The notes below the pieces were generated by a model. The model had not been told where the DNA came from and ran no database searches. It saw nothing but the letters and a program-made list of their open reading frames with translations. DNA of 10,607 bases from assembly GCA_016302405.1 (NCBI GenBank), contig JAEDNR010000069.1, positions 1-10,607 on the forward strand. The letters are read 5' to 3'. Origin of the DNA: Oscillospiraceae bacterium. Its GTDB lineage: Bacteria; Bacillota; Clostridia; Oscillospirales; Oscillospiraceae. A program made the position numbers and the translations under genes. Below, one piece after another: positions 1 to 6,248 of the stretch (within the stretch, counting starts at the first letter, position 1; each line of letters opens with the position of its first letter).

Positions 1-45
1 TACCAGTGTGCGCACTGGTACCACCCCCCTCGTAAACGCGGGGGG
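1..45. repeat. Two adjacent inverted repeats at the window edge
   Basis: Seen directly: TACCAGTG (1-8) is the exact reverse complement of CACTGGTA (13-20), around a 4-base loop. Then CCCCCC (24-29) pairs with GGGGGG (40-45) around a short A-rich loop, with C31-G38 and G32-C37 able to extend the stem across one mismatch. Neither hairpin has a T-run on the strand leaving tmcAL, so I do not call an intrinsic terminator. Stacked GC-rich hairpins next to a gene end suggest a small intergenic repeat element or an RNA structure, but one copy in one window cannot prove it. Confidence 0.55.
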
Positions 46-125
46 CAAGGCGTCTGACCACCCGTGCGCCAAAACTCGTCGTCAAATTCCAGTTTATCTC
101 TTTGCTTAGAAAAACCGTTACGCAT
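1..125 (-). other. Short open frame running off the left edge, doubtful gene
   Basis: On the minus strand an ATG at 125-123 opens 41 codons with no stop before the window ends. The translation begins MRNGFSKQRDKLEFDDEFWR and then becomes Pro/Gly/Cys/Arg-rich across the two inverted repeats. It begins 3 bases after the tmcAL stop codon, without a visible Shine-Dalgarno sequence. The first part reads like plausible protein, but the second part is simply the translated hairpins. I cannot assign a family. It may be a tiny downstream gene, the remnant of a gene, or an intergenic repeat that happens to be open. The rest of bases 1-128 holds nothing else I recognise. Confidence 0.2.
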
Positions 126-128
126 GGT

Positions 129-1283
129 CTATTTGCTCATGAAGTATACGACTCTCCGGTTTTGCTCTATACCCGGCGGATCGGGCCGGTCTGTCCGGAA
201 CAGGCCGTACAGGTCACCCCAGCGCTTTTCCGTCTCCCGGTATTTTCCCTCTCCGGGTGCGCCCGCATTGCGCAGGGGGGTGCATCCCCGGTATCCCCGG
301 AGAATTTCCCGGCCCCGGTCGGAAAAGCCCAGGATGCGGACATAGGGAGCCGGCGCGGAAAGATCTTCCCGGGTCAGACCCAGGAAAGCGCACAGGATCA
401 TTCGGTCCAGGCGGGTGCGGGTATAGCGCTTGGTTTTGACGGCGGAGAGAATTTCTTCCAGGGTATTTCCCCGGCGGCACTCCCGCATAAAACGCCGCCA
501 GAGGCCCTCGGAGCCGTAAGGAAGCGCTTCAAATTCTTCATCTGTCATCGTCCGCAGCCGGTAGAGAACAGCCCGCTCACCGGCTTCCAGTGCGTGCACC
601 GGAGCATGGTGGAACAGGGGTGCCGCTTCCACCGGAATAAAGCGCAACCAATCCTCTCCGGCGGCAATGGCGAGCCGCAGGGAAGCTGCGGAAGGGTTTT
701 CCGGGTCCGGACGCTCCGCGTGGTACATGCCCTCCCGCCGCAGGGGCAGGGGGGTGAGGGCGGAACCCTGGGACACAATAGCCTTGCAGTATTCCACCGC
801 CAGGGTGTCATTGGGGGAGCGGAGCAGGGCAGGGGAGATCCCCATGGCACTGAGAGCAGCCTCCCTTGCGGCAGGAAAGCTGATGCCGCTGTCCAGCGCC
901 TGCCGGAGCCGGTGGGAAAACCCCGGATCCAGGAGCCCCTGGACGGTTTGCTCCAGGGAGCGGTCATCCGCGCTTTCACAGCCGAAAGCCAGATGGGTAC
1001 AAAGCTCTGAAAGAATCCCCACGCCGCCCGCGGCAAACCCTTCCGCGGAGGAAAGGCTCACAGGCACCGGCAGCTCAAGAACAAGATCGGCTCCGCACCG
1101 TAAGGCGGCTTCCGCCCGGAGGGATTTATCAAATACGGCAGGGGCGCCCCGCTGGACAAAGCTGCCGCTCATCAGACAGACGATGACGGTATCCCCGCCC
1201 AGAGCTTCCCGGACCATGGCAAACTGCTTCCGGTGGCCCAGGTGAAAGGGGTTATATTCGCAGATAATCCCGGCGATTGCCAT
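129..1283 (-). CDS. tmcAL: tRNA(Met) cytidine acetate ligase (TmcAL, YlbM family)
   Basis: Family role: TmcAL activates acetate with ATP to acetyl-AMP and acetylates the wobble cytidine (C34) of elongator tRNA(Met), giving N4-acetylcytidine. It acts in the cytoplasm. Seen: 384 residues, near the family's usual length of about 400. The N-terminus GIICEYNPFHLGH carries the HxGH nucleotidyltransferase motif (His14-His17). The block MSGSFVQRGAPAVFDK (about 39-54) and the C-terminal basic KTKRYTRTR stretch, probably tRNA-binding, are typical of the family. The ATG at 1283 is supported by AAGGAGG 7 bases upstream. It is divergent from ackA, a neighbour that makes or consumes the same substrate, acetate. 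The stop is TAG at 131-129; no intrinsic terminator follows. Older annotations may simply say nucleotidyltransferase. I am confident of the family; the reaction is inferred from characterised homologues. Confidence 0.93.
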   Translation of the reverse strand: MAIAGIICEYNPFHLGHRKQFAMVREALGGDTVIVCLMSGSFVQRGAPAVFDKSLRAEAALRCGADLVLELPVPVSLSSAEGFAAGGVGILSELCTHLAFGCESADDRSLEQTVQGLLDPGFSHRLRQALDSGISFPAAREAALSAMGISPALLRSPNDTLAVEYCKAIVSQGSALTPLPLRREGMYHAERPDPENPSAASLRLAIAAGEDWLRFIPVEAAPLFHHAPVHALEAGERAVLYRLRTMTDEEFEALPYGSEGLWRRFMRECRRGNTLEEILSAVKTKRYTRTRLDRMILCAFLGLTREDLSAPAPYVRILGFSDRGREILRGYRGCTPLRNAGAPGEGKYRETEKRWGDLYGLFRTDRPDPPGIEQNRRVVYFMSK

Positions 1284-1323
1284 GAAGCGTCCTCCTTTTT
1301 TGTAAAAAATTTCCCGGCGGGGG

Positions 1324-1352
1324 TTGAGAAATCAGAAAAAATGCAATATAAT
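1324..1352 (+). promoter_or_regulatory. Promoter of ackA
   Basis: TTGAGA (1324-1329), a 17-base spacer and a perfect TATAAT (1347-1352) make a strong housekeeping-sigma promoter. The start point would be near 1359, leaving a leader of about 65 bases before the ackA ATG. The leader is A-rich and I see no riboswitch fold in it. Confidence 0.8.
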
Positions 1353-1368
1353 AAAGCAAGCTATGGTC

Positions 1369-1377
1369 ATCATACCA
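1369..1377 (-). promoter_or_regulatory. Possible extended -10 promoter for tmcAL
   Basis: Reading the minus strand, TGG-TATGAT (1377 down to 1369) forms an extended -10 element. A -35 at 17 bases would be TTTTCT (1397-1392), which is poor, so the call rests on the extended -10. Transcription would start near 1362, giving a leader of about 80 bases. It overlaps the 5' leader of the divergent ackA transcript, so the two transcripts would share about this stretch in antisense. Confidence 0.4.
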
Positions 1378-1423
1378 CACAATGGCGAAAAAGAAAACAA
1401 AATTTATTTAGGAGGCTATTCCC

Positions 1424-2617
1424 ATGAACGTTCTGGTTATCAATGCCGGAAGCTCTTCCCTGAAGTATCAGCTTATGAACCCTGAGACCGGTGATGTGTC
1501 CGCCAAGGGCCTGTGCGAGCGGATCTACATTGACGGCCGCCTGACCCACAAGGTGGGCGATAAGAAGGTCGTCAAGGACATCCCCATGCCCACCCATTCC
1601 GAGGCCATTCAGGCGGTCCTGGAGATCCTGGTGGACCCCGTTGAGGGCGTTATCAAGTCCGTGGATGAGATCGATGCCGTTGGCCATCGGGTGCTCCATG
1701 GCGGCATGAAGTTCTCCGACTCCTGCATCATCGACGATAAGTGCATCAAGGCCATTGAGGACTGCATTCCTCTGGGACCCCTCCACAATCCTGCCAACCT
1801 GATGGGCATTCGTGCCTGCCAGGCGGTGATGCCCAACACCCCCCAGGTTGCCGTGTTTGATACCGCCTTCCACATGACCATGCCCCCCAAGGCTTACCGG
1901 TACGCCATCCCCACCGAGTACTACAAAAATGATGACATCCGCCGCTACGGCTTCCACGGCACCTCCCACAAGTATGTGGCCCGCCGTACTGCTGAGCTGG
2001 TAGGCAAGAAGGAATTCAAGATGGTCAACTGCCACCTGGGCAACGGTTCCTCCCTGTCCGCTGTGAAGGACGGCAAGTGCATGGATACCTCCATGGGCCT
2101 GTCTCCTCTGGCCGGTGTCCCCATGGGCACCCGCAGCGGCGATATCGATGCCTGCGTGGTGCAGTTCATCTGCAATAAGTACAACATGTCCGTGGATGAC
2201 TGCCTCACCATGCTGAACAAGAAGTCCGGTGTTCTGGCCATCTCCGGTGTGTCCTCCGACTTCCGGGATCTGGACGACGGCGCCGCCAGCGGCAACGAGG
2301 ACTGCCAGCTGGCGCTGGACAAGTTTGGCTACGAGGTTGCCAAGTATGTGGGCGCTTACGCTGCCGCTCTGAACGGCATCGATGTGCTGACCTTCACCGC
2401 CGGTGTGGGCGAGAATTCTCCCGGAGTCCGTGCGGATGTATGCAATTACCTGGGCTTCATGGGTGTGAAGCTGGATCCTGAGAAGAACAAGGTCCGCGGC
2501 AAGGAGATGCTCATCTCCACTCCCGATTCCAAGGTTCAGGTCTGGGTCGTTCCCACCAATGAGGAACTGATGATTGCCCAGGATACCCGGGATCTGGTCA
2601 TGGCCGCCCGGAAGTAA
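1424..2617 (+). CDS. ackA: Acetate kinase
   Basis: Catalyses acetyl phosphate + ADP to acetate + ATP, the energy-yielding last step of fermentative acetate production, in the cytoplasm. The 397 residues match the family length. Seen: the N-terminal phosphate-binding start NVLVINAGSSSLKY with Asn7; GHRVLHGG with Arg89; HNPANL with His121; FDTAFH with catalytic Asp146; RRYGFHGTSH with His178; GTRSGD with Arg237; FTAGVGENS; and TNEEL with Glu380. All match the expected active-site positions. AGGAGG (1410-1415) sits 8 bases before the ATG. The codons are strongly biased to C/G-ending forms such as AAG, ATC and GGC, as expected for a highly expressed gene. The usual partner pta is not next to it; it may lie elsewhere in the genome. 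The gene is probably monocistronic given the hairpin terminator straight after it, although readthrough into pepT is possible. Confidence 0.98.
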   Translation: MNVLVINAGSSSLKYQLMNPETGDVSAKGLCERIYIDGRLTHKVGDKKVVKDIPMPTHSEAIQAVLEILVDPVEGVIKSVDEIDAVGHRVLHGGMKFSDSCIIDDKCIKAIEDCIPLGPLHNPANLMGIRACQAVMPNTPQVAVFDTAFHMTMPPKAYRYAIPTEYYKNDDIRRYGFHGTSHKYVARRTAELVGKKEFKMVNCHLGNGSSLSAVKDGKCMDTSMGLSPLAGVPMGTRSGDIDACVVQFICNKYNMSVDDCLTMLNKKSGVLAISGVSSDFRDLDDGAASGNEDCQLALDKFGYEVAKYVGAYAAALNGIDVLTFTAGVGENSPGVRADVCNYLGFMGVKLDPEKNKVRGKEMLISTPDSKVQVWVVPTNEELMIAQDTRDLVMAARK

Positions 2618-2631
2618 GAAATACGCTTTGA

Positions 2632-2660
2632 GGGCCGCCGCGGAAAGCGGCGGCCCTTTT
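2632..2660 (+). terminator. Intrinsic terminator after ackA
   Basis: A perfect 10-bp GC stem, GGGCCGCCGC (2632-2641) with GCGGCGGCCC (2647-2656), loop GGAAA, followed by TTTT (2657-2660). The T-run is short, so termination may be partial. The pepT ribosome binding site begins only 5 bases beyond the T-run. Confidence 0.85.
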
Positions 2661-2664
2661 CGTG

Positions 2665-2671
2665 AAAGGAG
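2665..2671 (+). promoter_or_regulatory. Shine-Dalgarno that fixes the pepT start
   Basis: AAAGGAG lies 5 bases before the ATG at 2677. A GTG at 2662 is in frame but lies upstream of and overlaps this site's approach, with only the terminator hairpin before it, so ATG 2677 is the start. Confidence 0.85.
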
Positions 2672-2676
2672 AAAAC

Positions 2677-3912
2677 ATGGAAGCAGTTGAATCCCGCTTC
2701 TTGCGGTATGTGGCTTTTGACACCCAGTCCGACGAAAGCTCCGATACCTGTCCCTCTACTGAAAAGCAGCGCCTACTTGGTGCGGCTCTGGCGGCAGAAA
2801 TGAAAGACATGGGCATTCAGGACGCCCGGATGGACGAAGACGGCTATGTTTACGGAACCATTCCCGGAGATCCGGAGAAGCCGGTGATCGGCCTGATCGC
2901 CCATATGGACACCTCTCCGGACGCTTCCGGGGCGGATATCAAGGCCAGAGTTGTGGCGTATTCCGGCGGGGACATTTGTCTGAATGAAGAGAAGAATATC
3001 TGGCTGCGGGAATCGGAATACGGCTCCCTGGACAATCACCGGGGCAAACACCTGATTGTCACAGACGGCACGACCTTGCTGGGGGCGGACGACAAGGCCG
3101 GTATCGCGGAGATCCTCACCGCCGCGGAGCGGCTGATCGCCCAGGGCGGATCCCATGCCACCGTAAAGATCGGCTTTACTCCCGATGAGGAGATCGGCAG
3201 GGGATCGGACCGGTTTGATGTAAAGGGCTTTGGCGCGGACTATGCCTACACCGTGGACGGCGGTCCTGTAGGGGGAATTGAGTACGAAAACTTCAATGCC
3301 GCTTCCGCCAGGGCAGTTTTCCGGGGCCTGAATATCCATCCCGGCGCCGCGAAAAACAAGATGGTCAACTCTCAGCGCATCGCAATGGAGTTTAACGGCC
3401 TCCTGCCGGCGGAGCAGAAACCGGAATACACCGAGGGTTATGAGGGCTTCTTCCATCTGATTGCCATGGAGGGGCATGTGGAGCAGTCCACACTTTGCTA
3501 TATTATCCGGGATCATGATATGCGCAAATTCAATGGCAAAAAGCAGCTTTTGCTTGATGCGGCGGCATTTATCAACCGCAAGTACGGCGAGGGCACGGTG
3601 GAACTGACAGTCAAGGACAGCTACTTCAATATGAAGCAGTGCATAGAGCCCTGCATGTATGTCGTGGAGCGGGCCATGGAAGCCATGAAGAAAGTGGGGA
3701 TGCAGCCGGAAGCGGTTCCCATCCGAGGCGGCACCGACGGCGCAAGCCTTTCCTATAAAGGCCTGCCCTGTCCAAACCTGTGTACCGGAGGCGAAAACTA
3801 TCACGGCCGTTTTGAGTTTATCCCTGTGGAGGATATGGAGCTTTGCGTACAGATGCTGGTGAGAATTCTGACGGATGCACCGCCGTGCGCAGGGAGGACC
3901 GCAAATGGATAG
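2677..3912 (+). CDS. pepT: Peptidase T (tripeptide aminopeptidase, M20 family)
   Basis: A cytoplasmic di-zinc aminopeptidase that removes the N-terminal residue from tripeptides, feeding amino acid catabolism. At 411 residues it has the family length. Metal and catalytic residues are all visible at the expected spacing: His76 and Asp78 in AHMDTSPD, Asp138 in GADDKAG, Glu171-Glu172 in TPDEEIGRG, Asp194 in YTVDGGPVGG, and His376 in GGENYHGRFEF. The IRGGTDGASLSYKGLPCPN block is also diagnostic. I place the start at ATG 2677 because the Shine-Dalgarno AAAGGAG lies upstream of it. There is no room for a promoter between the ackA terminator and this gene, so transcription must come from readthrough or from a promoter inside ackA. 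The TAG stop lies inside the start of the next gene (ATGGATAG), indicating translational coupling with the GtrII-like protein. Confidence 0.96.
   Translation: MEAVESRFLRYVAFDTQSDESSDTCPSTEKQRLLGAALAAEMKDMGIQDARMDEDGYVYGTIPGDPEKPVIGLIAHMDTSPDASGADIKARVVAYSGGDICLNEEKNIWLRESEYGSLDNHRGKHLIVTDGTTLLGADDKAGIAEILTAAERLIAQGGSHATVKIGFTPDEEIGRGSDRFDVKGFGADYAYTVDGGPVGGIEYENFNAASARAVFRGLNIHPGAAKNKMVNSQRIAMEFNGLLPAEQKPEYTEGYEGFFHLIAMEGHVEQSTLCYIIRDHDMRKFNGKKQLLLDAAAFINRKYGEGTVELTVKDSYFNMKQCIEPCMYVVERAMEAMKKVGMQPEAVPIRGGTDGASLSYKGLPCPNLCTGGENYHGRFEFIPVEDMELCVQMLVRILTDAPPCAGRTANG
3891..3897 (+). promoter_or_regulatory. Shine-Dalgarno that fixes the GtrII-like start
   Basis: AGGGAGG inside the pepT 3' end lies 7 bases before ATG 3905. 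The frame is also open from an ATG at 3875, but that codon has no comparable site, so 3905 is preferred. Confidence 0.8.
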
Positions 3913-5770
3913 GCAGAAAAAGATCCGCCTGGATAAGATAATGCTCAGCCTGTCGGGAATGGCCTTTTTTCTCATCGCGGTGCCATCCTGGGTTCCTGGG
4001 ATGTGTTGCGCGCTGCTGGGGAGCGCGCTGTGGTTTTTTGTGGTAGGGCGCAGCTCCCTTCCGGATGGAAAATCCCTGGAGATTTTTACCCGGCCGGGAG
4101 CGCTCCTTGCCGGCACGGTTTTGATGGTGGGGCTCGGGTGTAACTTTTATAATGACTGGTTAAATTCACGGGTTATGCAACGGGCCGCAGATATTTTACG
4201 GATACAGCCCGGAGCATTGGCTTTTTCCTGTGCGGCTGTGCTTGCCGCGGCGGCGCTTCCGGCGGTTGCATGTGTGATGCATTATTTCTGGACCGAGGCG
4301 GCGGAGGACTACCGTGTCTGCTGTAACCGGTCAAAAGAGAAAGGAATCTCCTTTCCTTTGGCAATAGCCATTTTATTTGCGGTTTACACCCTGGGGATCA
4401 GTGCGATCCTCCGGGCAAACGTCTACTATCAGGATGATGCAGGAAGGGCGGTTTTTGGATATAAGCAGTGGGATTATTTCGGCAGATTCCTTTCAACTGC
4501 TTTATCGACCATTGTTCATGCGGACAATTATCTTGCTGATGTGGCACCGCTTCCGCAGCTTCTTGCGATGCTGATCCTTGCGTTTTCCGGCGTCATGATC
4601 CTCTATGTCCTTTTTGACAGAACCCGATTCAGTCTCTGGGAGCTGGCGGCTGTGATTCCCCTTGGACTGAATCCCTATTTCCTGGAGTGCGTTTCTTTCC
4701 GGTATGACGCTCCCTATATGGCAGTATCCATTCTGTGCGGAGTGGTGCCTCTGGCTTTTCGGGAGAGGAAGACACCGGATTATCTGTTCTGCGCCGCGCT
4801 GGGAATGATTGGCGTATGCACCAGCTATCAGGCGGCAACGGGCGTTTTCCCGATGCTTGCTGTACTGCTTGCACTGCGGATGATAAATGAGGGGTTTTCC
4901 GGCAAGCAGGTGGGGAAATTCCTTTTAAAATCCGCTTCCGGGTACATTCTGGGGCTGATGATTTTCAAGATTGCGCTTATGCGTCCGGCCTCGGCGGGGT
5001 ATGTATCCAACGCGCTGCCAAAGGGAACGGAGCTCATATCCCATACGTTTGATAATCTGAGAGCCTACTACAGCTTGGTCCTGTCGGATTTCAGACCCCT
5101 GTGGCTGATGCTTACAGGTTTGCTCGCCGCTGGATTTATCTTTGTTTCCGCAAAAAAATCCAGAAAATCCCGCCATTATGGGGCTTGTGCCGCAGTCGTT
5201 GTTCTCATGGCAATGGGACTCATGTGCTTTGGCCTGTATCCCGTGCTGAAAGACACGAGCTTTGCGCCCAGAGCGATGTACGGTTTCGGAATTTTTCTGA
5301 CCTTAGTATGCATAGCCATTGCCGAGGGAGCCGGAAATTCTGCCGGCAAATTGGTAGTCGCGGCGCTAAGCTGGTGCTTTTTGGTCTTTTCCTTCACCTA
5401 TGGCAACGCGTTGAATCTGCAGCGGGAATACACGGATTTCCGGATTCAGCTGGTGATTCAGGATATCAATGAGCTGGATGCAGCATGGGGACAGGAGCCG
5501 ATTTCCCTTCGTGTCAGCGGCAGTATCGGAAAAAGCCCGCTGGTGGACAGTATGGGCGGCGGCGGAGAGATGCTTGACCGTTTGGTTCCAAATACTTTCG
5601 ACGGACACCTCGATCTGAATCAGTTCCGGTTCTATTACAACTACGGACTTTCCGAGTATGTCCGGGAGGATTTTGAAGAAGGGGACAACGGGGAATATCC
5701 GGTGGTAAAGGATGGATTGTATCATACGATCCGGGCAGATGAAACGCATATTCTTGTTATTCTGAAATAA
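3905..5770 (+). CDS. GtrII-like multi-spanning membrane glucosyltransferase
   Basis: A 621-residue polytopic membrane protein. Seen: about 11-13 hydrophobic segments (for example near 30-48, 65-81, 103-126, 149-169 and 215-236) and a polar C-terminal domain of about 110 residues. The extracytoplasmic-type motif YYQDDAGRAVFGYKQW (about 174-189) is followed by FGRFLSTAL, DVAPLPQLLAML, LNPYFLECVSFRYDAPYMA (255-273) and TSYQAATG (306-313). These are the hallmarks of the GtrII/GT-C-like family, in which the acidic DD pair near the first outer loop is the likely catalytic site. The enzymes move glucose from a polyprenyl-phosphate carrier onto surface polysaccharide outside the membrane. No gtrA flippase or gtrB glucosyltransferase gene is nearby, so donor and acceptor are unknown. 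The reading frame is visibly richer in A/T and less codon-biased than ackA, compatible with acquisition or low expression. It overlaps pepT by 8 bases. I am confident of the family, not of the substrate. Confidence 0.82.
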   Translation: MDRQKKIRLDKIMLSLSGMAFFLIAVPSWVPGMCCALLGSALWFFVVGRSSLPDGKSLEIFTRPGALLAGTVLMVGLGCNFYNDWLNSRVMQRAADILRIQPGALAFSCAAVLAAAALPAVACVMHYFWTEAAEDYRVCCNRSKEKGISFPLAIAILFAVYTLGISAILRANVYYQDDAGRAVFGYKQWDYFGRFLSTALSTIVHADNYLADVAPLPQLLAMLILAFSGVMILYVLFDRTRFSLWELAAVIPLGLNPYFLECVSFRYDAPYMAVSILCGVVPLAFRERKTPDYLFCAALGMIGVCTSYQAATGVFPMLAVLLALRMINEGFSGKQVGKFLLKSASGYILGLMIFKIALMRPASAGYVSNALPKGTELISHTFDNLRAYYSLVLSDFRPLWLMLTGLLAAGFIFVSAKKSRKSRHYGACAAVVVLMAMGLMCFGLYPVLKDTSFAPRAMYGFGIFLTLVCIAIAEGAGNSAGKLVVAALSWCFLVFSFTYGNALNLQREYTDFRIQLVIQDINELDAAWGQEPISLRVSGSIGKSPLVDSMGGGGEMLDRLVPNTFDGHLDLNQFRFYYNYGLSEYVREDFEEGDNGEYPVVKDGLYHTIRADETHILVILK

Positions 5771-5786
5771 ACGCCGTATTTTGGAC

Positions 5787-5822
5787 AAAAAAACGCTGTC
5801 ACCGGAGTGACAGCGTTTTTTT
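5787..5822. terminator. Bidirectional intrinsic terminator between convergent genes
   Basis: Stem ACGCTGTCAC (5793-5802) pairs with GTGACAGCGT (5807-5816) around a CGGA tetraloop. It is flanked by seven As (5787-5793) and seven Ts (5816-5822), so it gives a hairpin plus U-run on either strand. It ends the pepT/GtrII-like transcript on the plus strand and the small minus-strand gene that stops at 5832. Confidence 0.93.
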
Positions 5823-5831
5823 GACGATGAA

Positions 5832-6146
5832 TCAGCCTTCAAAATCATCCTCGTCGGCAACGGGCGCGCCGTCTTCGGCAACAGGCTCTTCAGCAGGAGC
5901 AGCCTCCTCAGCGGGAGCGGCTTCCTCAGCAGGAGCCTCTTCCGGCGCTTCGGTCTCCTCAGCGGGGACGGGCTCTTCAGCGGGAGCTTCTTCCGCGGGC
6001 TCCCCGGAGCAATTGCAGGGGCACTTGGCCATCAGATTCTTGGCCCAGGCGACGATCTTGTCACCATAGGTAGCAATGACGTATACGGCCCCGGCAACAG
6101 CGGCCAGAGCAGCCAGAATCTTGACCACAGCAGCGAACACTTTCAT
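5832..6146 (-). CDS. Small membrane-anchored protein with acidic Pro/Ala/Glu repeat tail
   Basis: 104 residues, function unknown; I do not recognise a named family. Seen: a hydrophobic N-terminal helix (about residues 3-27, rich in Ala/Val), an amphipathic stretch DKIVAWAKNLMAK, a cysteine cluster CPCNC (about 42-46), then a tail of about 55 residues made of imperfect PAEEA units and ending in Asp/Glu/Phe. The layout suggests a single-span membrane protein with a flexible, strongly negative tail; which side of the membrane it faces is not clear. The DNA of the tail is correspondingly repetitive (5850-6000), so copy number may vary by slippage. The start is firm: AAGGAGG (6160-6154) is 7 bases before the ATG. 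It has its own promoter and ends at the bidirectional terminator, so it is probably a single-gene transcript. Confidence 0.8.
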   Translation of the reverse strand: MKVFAAVVKILAALAAVAGAVYVIATYGDKIVAWAKNLMAKCPCNCSGEPAEEAPAEEPVPAEETEAPEEAPAEEAAPAEEAAPAEEPVAEDGAPVADEDDFEG

Positions 6147-6181
6147 AAATATTCCTCCTTTTTCTTTTTTTCAGCACAACT

Positions 6182-6210
6182 AGTATAACCAATCCATAGG
6201 GAAAATGCAA
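6182..6210 (-). promoter_or_regulatory. Promoter of the small acidic-tail gene
   Basis: On the minus strand TTGCAT (6210-6205), a 17-base spacer and TATACT (6187-6182). Start near 6175, leaving a leader of about 28 bases that contains the strong AAGGAGG site. The gap to the biotin ligase gene is 102 bases, with no clear terminator for that gene. Confidence 0.6.
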
Positions 6211-6248
6211 TCCTATAATGGGAAACTTTGGGAGGGAAAAAGAGAATT

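Noticed and set aside
24..45. G6/C6 hairpin as tmcAL terminator
   Set aside because: On the minus strand the stem is followed by a mixed sequence (GGTACCAG), not a T-run, and it lies more than 80 bases past the stop codon.
102..1010. 302-codon plus-strand frame opposite tmcAL
   Set aside because: Antisense to tmcAL; no family signature and no Shine-Dalgarno sequence.
1370..2035. 221-codon minus-strand frame opposite ackA
   Set aside because: Shadow of the strongly codon-biased ackA gene. Its Gly/His/Val-rich product is typical of antisense translation.
3875..3904. Upstream ATG as start of the GtrII-like protein
   Set aside because: It would overlap pepT by 38 bases without a binding site, whereas AGGGAGG is ideally placed for ATG 3905.
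2773..4116. 447-codon open frame on the minus strand
   Set aside because: It is antisense to pepT and the start of the GtrII-like gene, both of which have complete family motifs. The product shows no recognisable domain and no binding site supports its start.
5850..6000. Tandem repeats as a CRISPR-like or non-coding array
   Set aside because: The units are short, imperfect and all in frame, encoding PAEEA-type protein repeats inside a well-supported gene. There are no spacers.
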